DNA of 64,000 nt, from contig WNKI01000001.1 of NCBI GenBank assembly GCA_015350385.1, forward strand, positions 8,394,265 to 8,458,264, written 5' to 3'. The position numbers were made by a program, and so were the translations under genes. Source of the DNA: Aculops lycopersici. Its lineage: Eukaryota > Arthropoda > Arachnida > Trombidiformes > Eriophyidae. The notes under the pieces are model-generated. The model did no database searches. It was not told the DNA's origin and saw only the letters and a program-made list of their open reading frames with translations. Within the stretch, counting starts at the first letter, position 1, and every line of letters begins with the position of its first letter. Of the stretch, positions 19,748 to 31,000 are shown one piece after another.

Positions 19748-20212
19748 ATGGCGGCCTCCAGAAGATTACAGAAAGAATTGCAAGGAATCCGAGAAGCGGC
19801 GGTTCCTTCATTTCGTGATATTCGTGTCGACGAATCCAATATACTCACATGGCAAGTGCTAATAGTACCAGAGAAAGCACCATACAACAAAGGAGCCTTT
19901 CGTATCGAGATCAACTTTCCGGCCGAATACCCCTTCAAGCCTCCTAAGATTACGTTTAAAACGAAGATTTACCATCCAAACGTTGACGAGAAGGGTCAGG
20001 TATGCCTGCCCATCATTCAAGCAGAACATTGGAAGCCAGCAACTAAAACAGACCAAGTTATACAGTCGCTAGTAGATTTAGTCAATGATCCAGAACCAGA
20101 GCATCCATTGAGAGCAGATTTAGGCCAAGAGTTTACCAAGGATCCTAAGAAATTTTTTAAGAATGCCGAGGAACATACAAAGAAATTTGCTGAAAAACGA
20201 CCTCACGATTGA
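19748..20212 (+). CDS. UBE2L3: Ubiquitin-conjugating enzyme E2 L3 (UbcH7 type)
   Basis: 154 aa, identical in length to human UBE2L3, single exon, ATG at 19748. It is an E2 that discharges ubiquitin only to cysteine and so works with HECT and RBR E3 ligases. Seen: AASRRLQKELQ N-terminus, YPFKPPKITFKTKIYHPNVDE, catalytic Cys86 in KGQVCLPII exactly at the family position, the EHWKPATKTDQVIQSL stretch that replaces the usual conserved catalytic-loop Asp/Ser region, and the C-terminal helix FTKDPKKFFKNAEEHTKKF. AATAAA at 20393. Confidence 0.98.
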   Translation: MAASRRLQKELQGIREAAVPSFRDIRVDESNILTWQVLIVPEKAPYNKGAFRIEINFPAEYPFKPPKITFKTKIYHPNVDEKGQVCLPIIQAEHWKPATKTDQVIQSLVDLVNDPEPEHPLRADLGQEFTKDPKKFFKNAEEHTKKFAEKRPHD

Positions 20213-20535
20213 TTCGCTATCTTGAAACTGTCCTTCAATAGCTGCTAGGTAAACTAGGCAACAACTCCCAGAATACAAATAACAATTCAAATATTAGACT
20301 TGTGAGATTCAACCTATCTATCTATCTAAATCAATATCTAACTATACCATCATAATTAAAAAAGTGATTTTGCGACAATCAATATCCATCAAAATAAATT
20401 CATGTATTAATCGATCTGTCCCTGATTATTGATAAACACAAGACAAAGATCGACCTTCAACTGGCTAAGAGATTCTCTGTAATATGTCTTTCCACAAATC
20501 TAATTCTTTTCTTATGATAGAGATACATGGAGATA
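20213..20535. other. Convergent region UBE2L3/importin-13
   Basis: 323 bp of AT-rich 3' flank shared by two converging genes, with one plus-strand AATAAA (20393-20398). Confidence 0.6.
20393..20398 (+). promoter_or_regulatory. Polyadenylation signal, UBE2L3
   Basis: AATAAA about 180 bases after the UBE2L3 stop codon. Confidence 0.6.
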
Positions 20536-23500
20536 TCACGTTAATCTACTCAGATTTCGAGCTAGGAGAACGAACTCCGAACAAGCGTCCTTGAACTTTC
20601 TTCGATTTTTCTCATGACATATTCTCGAAACGAACTGGGCCTTCTGCTCGCGGCTGACGCAACTCGAGGGGAAGTTATCCTTGTCAATTATCTGTTTCAG
20701 AGCAGCCTTCGTTTGATCCATATCAATGACTGTGAACAACAACTCGGAAACATTCTCGATAGCGTTCCTTGGCGTCGAATAAGTTCCACCGTATATGTTG
20801 AAGATATTACTCAACATCAAGTCGATTCCACTAGCAAAGATCCTGTCTAGATGCTCTACCCCGATACTCTTTTGTCGCAGGAAGCAGAGGAAGTTGCATA
20901 CTTCAACAAGTGTCCGCTTCTCGGGTAACTCCAAACTGGCTAATGCAAGTTTGTAAATATAATCTACATTGACTGGCGTCACCGGGTCTGTTATAAAGCT
21001 CGAGTACTTTTTGCAAATTTGAGTTGTAAATTTAAAATAGTTTTCTAAAGTTAATGATAACTGTCTCAGCGGGTTTCCCATGCAAACTTTCAATGTCTTA
21101 TCACTCATCATGGCGAAGGCATCCCTGAATAGATCCCGTAGTTCTTTGTCCGACTTGAACAATGAGAATAGAGGGACACTTCCGTCGAGGATGTTAGAGT
21201 TGACCATTGGGTCATAGATGTTGACCATGAGCATGAGTAAGTCTTTTAGAGAGGGCTTGATATCAACTCCGAGTGATTTGCTAGATCGTTTGATTGTATT
21301 GCTGATGATATCACTTAATTCTTCATCGCTGCGATATTTAGTCATTATTGCGTCCATTATTGGAATCAATTGCTTCAACAAGCTAAGCGATGGTTGAACT
21401 GTGTCCACTTCGTTCTTATTTTCATATCTTGATAGATCAAATACTCTGCTATCATTCTCGTCACCCTCTTCGTAGTCATTTCCGGTATAGTGTTTTACAT
21501 AAAGAGATTCTATCAGACTGTTTAGCATGGTTAGACGCTCTAAAATGATTGGCCTTGCTGTTGGGTCCATATTAGGATCACATTGGGCTTTAGTTGCAAG
21601 TTCACAAATAAGTGGAACGGTGAGAGTGTTTAACGAGTTTGCTACAGTTTCATTACTTGATACAGCAAGACTGGTGCCGATAGCGTGCATCAAGCGAGCC
21701 TTCTCGTTGGTTGCTAGATTAGAATCTGGTCTCATAACAGCCTCACTACAACATTTGATAATATGCGACGCATATGGTTGCAATACTGATTGGCACTCTG
21801 CTGTTAGATCCTTCAGCGAAAGGGTCGACATCAATCTCACGTGAGTGTCTGTTGAATTGAGTCCCAAGAATAAGATACTGTATGCGTCTGGTAGGTGAGT
21901 GGGATTAGCAAATAACCAATCTGAGTATGCAGCAATCAATTCGGCGACGGTACAATACAATAGGGCATGTGTCTCACTATAAGGAACTTGAACCAGCATC
22001 TTGAAAATTTTGGTTACATATATGGATTCATCGAACGCCACCGACTCCGCTATCGCCTTCAGGGCATAAACGATTGTTTCAAAAGCTTGCCATCTTCTCT
22101 CTCCAGATGGGGGGATTTCGCTTCTGAGTAACGTCTCTAATTCTACGACGAGCTTATCATGTAACATTTTAAGTGTCTTCTCTCGAGCCCATGGGAACTG
22201 GACAATTTGCGAGATATTATCACCCAAATCTTGTCTGTAACACCTGAAAGATTCGCGCTGGTCATCATTCCATACTTGATGATATGTCGTTGTTGGTGGG
22301 TATTGAGATTTGGTAATGAGGATTTGTAACAATGAGTCAACCAGGGGATTGAAGGTCTTGCATACTATTTCATTATAAGAGTTTGGAAAGTAATAAAAGT
22401 TCTCGAAGAAGCTCAACCAGAATGTGAATGAGATATCACTATACTTTTCATCGATTCCGTATATACCCGGCGCCGAGGTTGATTCTAATATTATGGCTAT
22501 GATGGTAAAGATTGCTTGCTTTAATTCATCTGGTGACTGTTCACCATCTTCTTCAAGCACTATACGTAAGAATAATCTTGAATGGTTCTCGGAGAAGTTG
22601 ATAACCAGGGAGTAAATTTTGATCACACATTCAATCTCTTCCTCCATCTTGTATCTATCAAGAACTCTTCTAAGGTTTGCAATCTTTGGTATAAACTCTA
22701 CAATAGTATTCTTATAACTGTCCGACTTTTGATCACTCAATGAGGCAGCTAGAGCAGAACAGGCGGATTGGCATAGCTCATCATCATTGATGAGTTGGTA
22801 TAGCTGATCTAATAGTAGTTTTCCACCCTCTAACTCCAACAGGGATGTTCTTGAATGCAAGGTCCAACTAGTCAAACATTTCAAAACATTTTGTCGACCA
22901 TCAATGGTTAGGTTATTGTTATTGGTTGGTGCAAGTAGAGTGTGGATGAATTTGAAGACAAGCGGACCTGCCTTGGTCATTTGGCTGTTTAGTTTAGCTC
23001 TATGCTCTTGTTGTGTTAAATGTACTGAATATTCTTCCGGTATATAAGTGAGGATCTTCATCAAGATGTCGCATATTCTTTGCGGGGGTATAGAGACTGG
23101 AAGATTTTGGGGTGTAAAAGTTCGCAAGATTTCCTCTATGGCATCCGGCCAGAACGTTGGTATGGAGTGTAAAGCAAAATTGGCCAAAGCTAGTGCAAGC
23201 CTATCCATCACCAATCGATCAGCACCTGGATGGCTCGCATATTTGACAAGAGTTTCACAAATTTTAGGCCTCAAGAGATTTTCTAACCATTTCTCATCTT
23301 GCTGCGACCAAGATTCATTGATCTTTAACACTAACATCTGAGCAGCAAAGAATTGTACTTCAGATGCTATATTTTGGTTAGGATCTAACAACAACCAGCT
23401 GACATCCCAGGCATCTTGGGACGTATGTAATAGACTTAGTTTTCGATTTGCCTCAGTCTGGGCCTCGGGATCTTGGGAGTTATAAAGGGTCTGTATAAGT

Positions 23501-23574
23501 TCGACAATCTGACTCAAATTCTGTGTCGACATATCACCAGAGGGTGTGACGTTCATGCTCATCACAGCCTCCAT
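20536..23574 (-). CDS. IPO13: Importin-13 (bidirectional karyopherin)
   Basis: 1012 aa in one exon, ATG at 23574; human IPO13 is 963 aa. A Ran-dependent importin-beta family receptor that imports cargoes such as Mago-Y14 and UBC9 and exports eIF1A. The N-terminal importin-N-like HEAT region includes AWDVSWLLLDP and VQFFAAQMLVLKI. Mid-protein family blocks are the ISFTFWLSFF stretch, the YHQVWNDDQRESFRCYRQDLGD segment, and RRWQAFETIVYALKAIAES. The C-terminus KAQFVSRICHEKNRRKFKDACSEFVLLARNL matches the family end. No catalytic residues apply. An acidic insert (EEGDENDSRV) sits in a loop. Confidence 0.93.
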   Translation of the reverse strand: MEAVMSMNVTPSGDMSTQNLSQIVELIQTLYNSQDPEAQTEANRKLSLLHTSQDAWDVSWLLLDPNQNIASEVQFFAAQMLVLKINESWSQQDEKWLENLLRPKICETLVKYASHPGADRLVMDRLALALANFALHSIPTFWPDAIEEILRTFTPQNLPVSIPPQRICDILMKILTYIPEEYSVHLTQQEHRAKLNSQMTKAGPLVFKFIHTLLAPTNNNNLTIDGRQNVLKCLTSWTLHSRTSLLELEGGKLLLDQLYQLINDDELCQSACSALAASLSDQKSDSYKNTIVEFIPKIANLRRVLDRYKMEEEIECVIKIYSLVINFSENHSRLFLRIVLEEDGEQSPDELKQAIFTIIAIILESTSAPGIYGIDEKYSDISFTFWLSFFENFYYFPNSYNEIVCKTFNPLVDSLLQILITKSQYPPTTTYHQVWNDDQRESFRCYRQDLGDNISQIVQFPWAREKTLKMLHDKLVVELETLLRSEIPPSGERRWQAFETIVYALKAIAESVAFDESIYVTKIFKMLVQVPYSETHALLYCTVAELIAAYSDWLFANPTHLPDAYSILFLGLNSTDTHVRLMSTLSLKDLTAECQSVLQPYASHIIKCCSEAVMRPDSNLATNEKARLMHAIGTSLAVSSNETVANSLNTLTVPLICELATKAQCDPNMDPTARPIILERLTMLNSLIESLYVKHYTGNDYEEGDENDSRVFDLSRYENKNEVDTVQPSLSLLKQLIPIMDAIMTKYRSDEELSDIISNTIKRSSKSLGVDIKPSLKDLLMLMVNIYDPMVNSNILDGSVPLFSLFKSDKELRDLFRDAFAMMSDKTLKVCMGNPLRQLSLTLENYFKFTTQICKKYSSFITDPVTPVNVDYIYKLALASLELPEKRTLVEVCNFLCFLRQKSIGVEHLDRIFASGIDLMLSNIFNIYGGTYSTPRNAIENVSELLFTVIDMDQTKAALKQIIDKDNFPSSCVSREQKAQFVSRICHEKNRRKFKDACSEFVLLARNLSRLT

Positions 23575-23811
23575 AATCAGATATCTGCAATAGATGAGTT
23601 TTGCAACTTGACAATATGGATGACCCTTTATTAAGTTGATCTGGATCTATCTGCGAAATAAGTGCAAATTAAGTTAATATCAATCTGAATGTCTCCCTAA
23701 GGATGAATGGCAGATATCAATGTAGAAATTAATAGCAAAATAAAATTTCATAGTGGTGCAATTGAAATAATATTTGGGAGTATTATCCCACAACAATATC
23801 GAGTCAGGTGG

Positions 23812-24052
23812 TCAACATTGTAGACTCGAGCAAGTTCCGCAGTAATTCTTGAAAAAATCGAAATTGCCGCGCTCTGCTAACGATTGGACCGCCTGTATGC
23901 AAACCTTCTTGGGCACAACAAGCGCGTGCTTGAGCTTCTGCAGAAGTTGAATAGGGGTAAAATAACCAAGAGGCATCTTTGTGTTTATTTCCAATTAATA
24001 TTAATAATAATATTACCTGACTCGATCTATTGATTGTTGATTCAAAACCCAT
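23812..24052 (-). CDS. Predicted two-exon small protein (53 aa), unrecognised
   Basis: Exon 1 is 24017-24052 (12 codons from an ATG) and exon 2 is 23812-23937 (41 codons plus stop), separated by a 79-bp intron with a donor CAG|GTAATA and an acceptor CTTCTGCAG|AAG preceded by a pyrimidine-rich stretch. The join is in phase 0 and yields a short Lys-rich protein ending with five cysteines overall, four of them in the last 27 residues, including a YCGTCSSLQC tail. I do not recognise it. It lies head-to-head with PSMA5, 86 bp apart. Without the splice, the ATG frame reads through in another phase (23804-24052, 82 aa), so transcript evidence is needed to choose. The Cys pattern could suit metal binding or disulfides; that is speculation. 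Confidence 0.45.
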
Positions 24053-24138
24053 CCCTGTGACTGGCAGTATTAAGTCAACTTATCAGCGAAGCAGATATTT
24101 CCAAACACTGACACTTATCATAAAACTAAACAGCAAAC

Positions 24139-24867
24139 ATGTTTCTCACAAGAAGTGAATATGATCGGGGTGTCAACACATTCTCGCCTGAGGGCAGATT
24201 ATTCCAGGTAGAATATGCCATTGAAGCAATCAAATTAGGATCAACAGCTATTGGAATGCAATGTAAGGAGGGTGTTGTTTTGGCTGTCGAGAAGCGAGTA
24301 CAATCACAATTGATGGTACCAACTGTCACGGATAAAATTGTAGAGATTGACCATCACATTGGCTGCGCCTCAAGTGGTCTAATGGCTGATGCCAGGACCC
24401 TGGTTGATCGCGCCCGAGTTGCCACCTTGAATCATTGGTTCTTGTACAATGAAAGGATGTCAGTGGAGAGTGTTACACAAGCTGTCAGTAATTTGGCCAT
24501 TCAGTTTGGTGACTCAGATTCAGATGGTCAGGCTATGAGTAGACCGTTTGGTGTTGCCCTGTTATTTGCCGGCCACGATCCCAAGTTAGGCTTCCAGTTG
24601 TTCCACATGGACCCATCGGGCACATACGTCCAATGTGACGCCAAGGCCATCGGTTCAGGTTGCGAGGGCGCCCAGCAATCTCTAGAGGAAGCTTACCACA
24701 AGTCTATAACTCTACAAGAATCCATCAAAGTTTTACTCAATATTCTAAAGCAAGTTATGGAGGACAAGTTGAATGCCTCAAACATTGAGGTTGCAACGGT
24801 AACCAAAGATGGATACCACATGTTTTCAAAGGCCGAGCTAGAGGCTTTATTGGCAGCACCCCAGTGA
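24139..24867 (+). CDS. PSMA5: 20S proteasome subunit alpha type-5
   Basis: 242 aa, single exon, ATG at 24139; human PSMA5 is 241 aa. Structural alpha-ring subunit of the 20S proteasome. The alpha-type signature YDRGVNTFSPEGRLFQVEYAIEAIKLG is at the N-terminus, followed by TAIGMQCKEGVVLAVEKR, SGLMADARTLVDRAR and PFGVALLFAGHD. Alpha subunits lack a catalytic threonine, as here. The subunit-5 identity rests on the near-complete match of the N-terminal block and of the C-terminal segment IEVATVTKDGYHMFSKAELEALL. Polyadenylation signal at 24908. Convergent with FAH, 130 bp apart. Confidence 0.98.
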   Translation: MFLTRSEYDRGVNTFSPEGRLFQVEYAIEAIKLGSTAIGMQCKEGVVLAVEKRVQSQLMVPTVTDKIVEIDHHIGCASSGLMADARTLVDRARVATLNHWFLYNERMSVESVTQAVSNLAIQFGDSDSDGQAMSRPFGVALLFAGHDPKLGFQLFHMDPSGTYVQCDAKAIGSGCEGAQQSLEEAYHKSITLQESIKVLLNILKQVMEDKLNASNIEVATVTKDGYHMFSKAELEALLAAPQ

Positions 24868-24907
24868 TTCTTGCCAAGGCTAAGATCTTGTACAAGGCGA
24901 CATTTGT

Positions 24908-24913
24908 AATAAA
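24908..24913 (+). promoter_or_regulatory. Polyadenylation signal, PSMA5
   Basis: AATAAA 41 bases after the PSMA5 stop codon. Confidence 0.7.
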
Positions 24914-24957
24914 CAGGCTCATGGATTAACGATAGAAAGAGAGGTGTATGTGAGCGA

Positions 24958-24963
24958 TTTATT
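24958..24963 (-). promoter_or_regulatory. Polyadenylation signal, FAH
   Basis: AATAAA on the minus strand 35 bases beyond the FAH stop; it lies within 45 bp of the opposing PSMA5 signal, so the 3' ends of the two transcripts probably overlap. Confidence 0.65.
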
Positions 24964-24997
24964 TAAAGACTGACTTAAAGATAATATTGCCTTAGGT

Positions 24998-26296
24998 TCA
25001 CTTTGATTCAGATATAACGATTGAGGGGCGCGATTGTAACAGTTTGCTCGGCAGCACTAAGCCCGAACATTCGCCAAAACCAACCCTGTAACCCTGGCCT
25101 TGGCAGTAACCTCGCATTATAATCTCATCGCCATCCTCGATGTAGGTTCTCTGGATGTTTTCATCGAACTGAATTGGTTTCGTTCCTCTCCATGCCAACT
25201 CCATCATTGATCCATATGTTTCCGGCTCTGGCCCACTGATTGTACCTGTACCCAGCAAGTCTCCAGGATTTAAATTGCAACCTGTTACCGTATGATGAGC
25301 CACCATTTGTTTCACCGTCCAGTATAGGTATTTGAAGTTGGATTTGCAGATTGTCTTTGACACGCTCAGCTGACTTGGTTTGTATAGAACCTCAAGATTG
25401 ATGTCAAAATTGAACTGGTCATCATGGCGCAAGTAGGGCAGAGGCTGTGGATCCTGCTCTTGGTTCTTAGTCTTGAACTCGCTTAATGCTTCGAAGGTGA
25501 CAATCCAAGGACTGATGGTGGTGGCAAAATTTTTGGCTAGAAATGGCCCCAAAGGTTGGTATTCCCACCTTTGAACATCCCTAGCACTCCAGTCGTTAAG
25601 TATAACCAGACCAAAAAGGTTCTTCTCGGAGTCGCTCATTCTTATTGGTTGGCCAACCATATTAGTCTTGCCACCAATAAAACATCCCATCTCAAGTTCG
25701 AAATCCAACGCCTTAGATGGCCCAAAGACTGGGGTATCCGAGTTGGGCGGGCAAGTTTGGCCACTTGGCCGAGCTACAGGTGTTCCTGAGACAATAATGC
25801 TCGAGGCTCTTCCATGATATCCAACAGGTAGATGGCGATAGTTGGGCATGAGCTCGTTTCCCTTGCCACGCATCATTTCGCCAATATTTCTAGCATGATG
25901 AATCGAAACATAAAAGTCCGTATAATCGCCTATCCTTACGGGCAAATGCATTTCAACATCCTTCTTTGGATGCAAGGCTGCCAATCTCAGCTCTTTGTCA
26001 TCTCTTAAAAATGGAGTGTCTTTCGAGAGCAAAGCTTTTAGATATTCACGAGTCTCCTTCCAATGATCTGGAGTTAGGGCCATGAAGTCGTTCAATGTAC
26101 TAGAGCTAAAGACATCATTTGCAACCTCCTTCATCAATGGTCCAGTGAAATAATGTTTCACTGCCATCAAATCTAGGACATAATCTCCAATTGCGACACC
26201 GATTCGCTTTTGGTTGTTGTTGAAAGTGGAAAATATGCCATAGGGTAGATTGTAATAGCTAAAATCGTGCTCCTCGGGAACCTCAATGAATGACAT
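24998..26296 (-). CDS. FAH: Fumarylacetoacetase
   Basis: 432 aa, single exon, ATG at 26296; human FAH is 419 aa. It performs the last step of tyrosine catabolism, hydrolysing fumarylacetoacetate to fumarate and acetoacetate in the cytosol. The small N-terminal domain is residues 1-115. The catalytic domain shows metal and catalytic residues in DYTDFYVSIHHARNIG (Asp and the catalytic His), LDFELEMGCFIG (two metal-binding Glu), ILNDWSARDVQRWEYQPLGPFLAKNF (Asp and Lys) and LLGTGTISGPEPETYGSMMELAW. All active-site blocks are intact. Confidence 0.97.
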   Translation of the reverse strand: MSFIEVPEEHDFSYYNLPYGIFSTFNNNQKRIGVAIGDYVLDLMAVKHYFTGPLMKEVANDVFSSSTLNDFMALTPDHWKETREYLKALLSKDTPFLRDDKELRLAALHPKKDVEMHLPVRIGDYTDFYVSIHHARNIGEMMRGKGNELMPNYRHLPVGYHGRASSIIVSGTPVARPSGQTCPPNSDTPVFGPSKALDFELEMGCFIGGKTNMVGQPIRMSDSEKNLFGLVILNDWSARDVQRWEYQPLGPFLAKNFATTISPWIVTFEALSEFKTKNQEQDPQPLPYLRHDDQFNFDINLEVLYKPSQLSVSKTICKSNFKYLYWTVKQMVAHHTVTGCNLNPGDLLGTGTISGPEPETYGSMMELAWRGTKPIQFDENIQRTYIEDGDEIIMRGYCQGQGYRVGFGECSGLVLPSKLLQSRPSIVISESK

Positions 26297-28012
26297 GATT
26301 GATAATAGATGATGCTTTCTCTTAGTATTTCAATAAAACCTTCTTAGAATATATCTATCCGCGTTCTTGGTCAATAGTTATAAATGTGATAGTAACAGTA
26401 CATCAATATATTATGACAATTTTTTTGATCTTTCGACAGCGAAGAGGTGAAAAATTTACATAAATGTGGGAGTTGAAATGCAGCGAATGAGCGAGTGGTA
26501 GGCGTCAACAAGTGGTTTTGATGGAGTCTGGTGCAGTGGTTTTTGCCGCCATCGCTTAGCTGCAATCGTCGCGCCAGTTAGTCAGTCAGTCGCAAGTGAT
26601 CTCCTCTTTCCACTTTAACTTTCTCTATCTCAGATACCAAGACAACAAGAGTTGGTGCTAGTAGATTGAGTCAGTAAACCAATAGAGTAATATTCATGAA
26701 AAATATCTCGAGGTCACAATGATGGCCAATAACTAGACTAGTAGTCGTGGGCGACTACGGCCTACCATAGCGATTGACTTGCACTTATTATGAAGATTTG
26801 ATTTGATTTGATTATTGTAGTCGCCGCTCTCCTCATTCGGTCGTCCTAATGTGGCCGCTTACTAGTTTCTTATTCTTCTTCTTTCTCTTCCTTGATATTG
26901 GTTATTGTCACTATAAACTCCAAGTTCTCATGCTAGCTACTGGATTTCGCCAGTGATATGATTAGAATGATGAGGAAGTAGAGATTGACTGCTTATCTGG
27001 CTAGATAATAGAAATGAGTGATTGCTGCCCAATTATCACGAGGCGCCAACTGCTGGAGCCAATAGGAACGCAACTACGAGGAAAGCGATGAACTTGAATT
27101 GCCACTTTTGCAGTTGCTGTTGGTGCTGCTTGTGTGCTTATGCCTCATATCTCAAGCTCAAAATCTCTATAGAAACAAGAGTCTGCTGGGGAAACCAAGA
27201 ACGACTTTCGGTCGCGGTCTTGCCAAAACTTGTTCTATCCCCATTGGCCAAAAGTTCGCGGGGCTAGCGGCCAAATTCGCGCACCTGTGCCTCCCAAATT
27301 TGCATCCTCTATTTTAAGTTTGCTACGAGCTCTATGAGCGGTAATTTTGGAGGAAACACTAGCAGCACAATGCACCTGTCATCGTCCATCAGCAACCACC
27401 GCAACAACGAGTTTTTGATTGATTGCGTCACAAAGTCAGCAAAGAGACAGACAAACGCACACATAAAGATATTGCTCTTTTCACCTGACGACTGCTGACG
27501 AGTTGACATAGGCAAGAGAACAGCTGTAGACACTTAGCCAATGATTTGCATTTTTTCACTAATGTGCACATTATTGTAATACGAAATTCGATTCCTATTC
27601 TGTGATCGCCTTTACACTATTGGCCCGATTGAATCTAGACACGTCATGGCAACCGACCAAATTGAATTGTGCAATATATGGATGAATGGAAATAGGGAAT
27701 TTCCCACTTACTCAGTCGTCTGCATCATTAAATTTCATTGCTCTACCTTTACACAGTCTGGCTGTCAAAGTGGCCAGCGACGGGAGTTACGTCACTAGTC
27801 ATGATAGAAATTCGAACTAAACACTCAATCTATCTTCAAGGTGATATCCAAATTTGGCCAAGTTGTTAGGCGCTAATTTTGAAGCCTATTTGAAGGATTT
27901 TATTTCACTCTTTCGATCTCTTCTCCTTCGAGTCAAGTCTTATTCTAGGAACCACGTGCATCAATTTATAATTAGTTTCATCTTTTTTCACTGGGTTTCG
28001 TGTTTCATGCGA

Positions 28013-28047
<35 letters not shown>

Positions 28048-28081
28048 ATATATTAGTAAATCATAATGGTTATATAAATTA
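26297..28081. other. FAH upstream / cadherin 3' flank, no supported gene
   Basis: 1.8 kb. The first part is FAH upstream DNA. A frame at 27099-27317 (+) reads like a signal peptide (LLQLLLVLLVCLCLISQAQ) followed by a basic stretch, but it begins at TTG with no upstream in-frame ATG, so I do not call it. A (GT)n run sits at 28016-28043 just beyond the cadherin stop. Confidence 0.5.
28016..28043. repeat. (GT)n microsatellite
   Basis: 28-bp uninterrupted GT run in the presumed 3'-UTR of the cadherin gene. Confidence 0.95.
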
Positions 28082-31000
28082 TTACAGCTGCCAAGTGTCG
28101 TAGCTTGGCCCATCGTAGGCATCAAGACCACCGTTGCCGCTGGCCAGATGCTGCCCAACGTACGACGAATGGTAGTTTCCGTTTCCATTCATCGTGGCGC
28201 CACCATTGGGACCCAGCGAGCCCATGCTCATTTGGTGGCCCTGAGGTGCGCGATTGATTGTGGCCGCAGCCGCCGCAGCGGCTGCTGCTTGCATACCGGA
28301 AGCTAGGGTTGCATACTGACCCATGTATTGGTACTTGGATCTCTGCAACAATTTCAAGTTTTTCTCATAGCTCTTTCGTTTTCTCGAAACAATGTAGGCT
28401 AATAGTAAGCCGACAACTGCGATCATTGAGGCAAGGTAAATGGACAAACGCTCGCTAAGGGTCATCCTGTAGGTTGCTCGATCCGGTAGGCATCGCTCGA
28501 TGTTGACTAGACCATACTGATTGAACAATGAAAACTTCCTATCCCTAGTCTGGGTTTCATTCAAACTCTTCATCAACTTGATAACCTCCTCGTAGTTAAT
28601 CACTTGGTTTGGCACTTGCATTGAGCTACTTCCGCTGTAACCTCCTCCATTGTCACTCTGGCCTCTGTCGTCGAATTTAACCAATTGGGAACACGAGGTT
28701 ACCGTGGAAAAATCCATGCTTCCATCTTCGCGCTCATAGAAGTCGGTGTTAAATGTGTTCAGGTAAACCTTCTCAGCCTTAGGCAACTCGACAGGCTGCC
28801 TAGAGTGACCAATGGCACCGCCGCCAGCGCTGGCGTCCAGCGAAGTCGAAGCCTCGACTTGGAGGTCTCGTTGCCGACTGTTTGTGGCGCTTGGTTCAAA
28901 CATAAACTCTTCAAGCGCAAACTGCACCTTTGCCTTGAACTCGTCAAGTCGATCATTGAGTTTGGTCTTGTTGAAGACGAACCTAAAGGTTTCTCGTTGG
29001 TGGGTTATGAAAACTATGGCCTTTGTTACGGTGGTATAACAATTGTCTGTCTCGGCCGCGTGAATTCCCGCTGGCAACTTGTTGATCTCCAACTGAAATC
29101 TTCCTGAATCTGAGCTATTGTAACACTTGTTATCGATGACGTAATCGGGGCCACGTCGTGCGCCCAAATAACTCTGACCCACCTGTGGCGTCGAGTCTAA
29201 CTCAACAGGTGGCTGTAGCTCGCTTGATGTCGCCACATTTAACTGGCTGTAAGATCCACTGTCGGCCTTCACGAAGACCTCAAAGTATCCGTCGATGTAG
29301 GGTCTTAGCGAGACGGCATTGCGCAATATACCTGAGCGAGAGTCGATATCGAAGACGTGGCGCATGCTCATTGCCGCCGCTCTTGTTGGCTGATAACTTG
29401 GTGATAGAAATTTCTCATTTAGATTGTTGATATTGTTATCGTGGGATTTGAATTTCGAGTCGCTATAGTAAAGGGCATCCACAATTGAGTATTGGATTTC
29501 TGGATTCGAGGAGTCGGCATCTTGAGCTCTGAATACCATAAGCTGGCTGTAGATTTCAGCTGTTGAATCCACAACTGTCTTCGCGTTTTCAGTTAAAAAC
29601 ACTGGCCTATTATCGTTGATATCCAAGAGTTTGATGGTAACTCTAATCTTGGTTAAGTCGCTGGCATTGTAATGGTTCAGTGGATTCCGGCCACCAAGCG
29701 GATCTCGATATTGATGTAAAAATTGATTCTTTAACTTGGTTAAACTTCCCGCTTTGATTGTTAAAGTGTAGGATTCTCTCGTTTCCCTATCCAGTTTACC
29801 TGTTGAATAGATTCTGCAAGGATTATTGCCAGCATCAAACGATGAGTTTGTTGTGTTGTTGTGAGAATCCCTTAGTTCCTCGGGATCAAAACTCAATTTG
29901 AATAGATTATTCTCGTTGCCATCGATTATTGTATAACCAATCAATGCGTTGTCACCAATATCCTTGTCTATGGCTTGTATAGTTCCAATCAAGTGTCCCC
30001 TTGGCATCTCCTCTTCGGTGTACAGAACCACAGGTGGGTCGTCAATTTGGCGATCAAAATATGGCTCGTTGTCGTTGACGTCCATTATTTTGATTGTTAA
30101 AACCTGATGCGCTTGCTTTGGTGGGCTTCCTAAATCATGGGCCAGTATAATTAGCGTATAATTTGGCACTTGCTCGCGATCCAAGTAAAAGTTTGGCCGA
30201 TATTGAGTCTTAATAATACCTGTAAATGGATCTATCTCAAAAATATCCTGTCCCGATTTTTCGGGAACAAATTTGTACATAATCTTACCATTTGCCTCCT
30301 CGTCGGGATCAATTGCTTGAACTTGATAGACAAAAGTTGAGGGTCCAACGGATTCGCTCAACTGTACCACCTCGTCAACCTTTGGCCTGATAAACTTGGG
30401 AACTCCATCGTTCGCAACCACATCACTGATTGAAAGTAACATAATGGCATACGATTCTCTTGGCACCTTTCCATGATCAAAAGCCCTAATGGTAATACGA
30501 TAGGGACTTGATCGGCCTAAACCGGAGAGGGACTCGTTGGCCGACAGGTAACCCTCTTGGTCAATTTTGAGCAGTTGACTCACCTGGTCATCGGCTCTAA
30601 CAATCTCGTACGCCACTTGACCATTCAGACCCTCGTCCAGGTCCGTTGCTCTTACCTGAGTAATAATCGAACCCTTAGCCACTGTTTCCGAAGTGAGCGC
30701 CTCGAACTCGCCACGTTTGTTGACATTCATAAATTGAGGCTCGTTGTCGTTCTCGTCCAACAAATTGATTGTAACAAAAACAGATGACTTCCTGCAACCG
30801 GGCAAAGCCAAGTCATAGTTGTTCAAGGGTAATTTTGTGGTTTGCATCTCCACAGCCTGCAATTCCAAGTAACGAGTCTCGTTGCAATCGCTTGCAGTCA
30901 CCAAAATTGAATGCGAGGCTTCACTGTCTCTATCCAAAGCAACCCCTTTCTTCAGTCCAATTATGCCTCGCTTTGAGTTGATGGTAAATAGTTGGCTTGA

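Noticed and set aside
27099..27317. Signal-peptide-like frame that could be a small secreted peptide
   Set aside because: Begins at TTG with no upstream in-frame ATG, and I found no supporting upstream exon.
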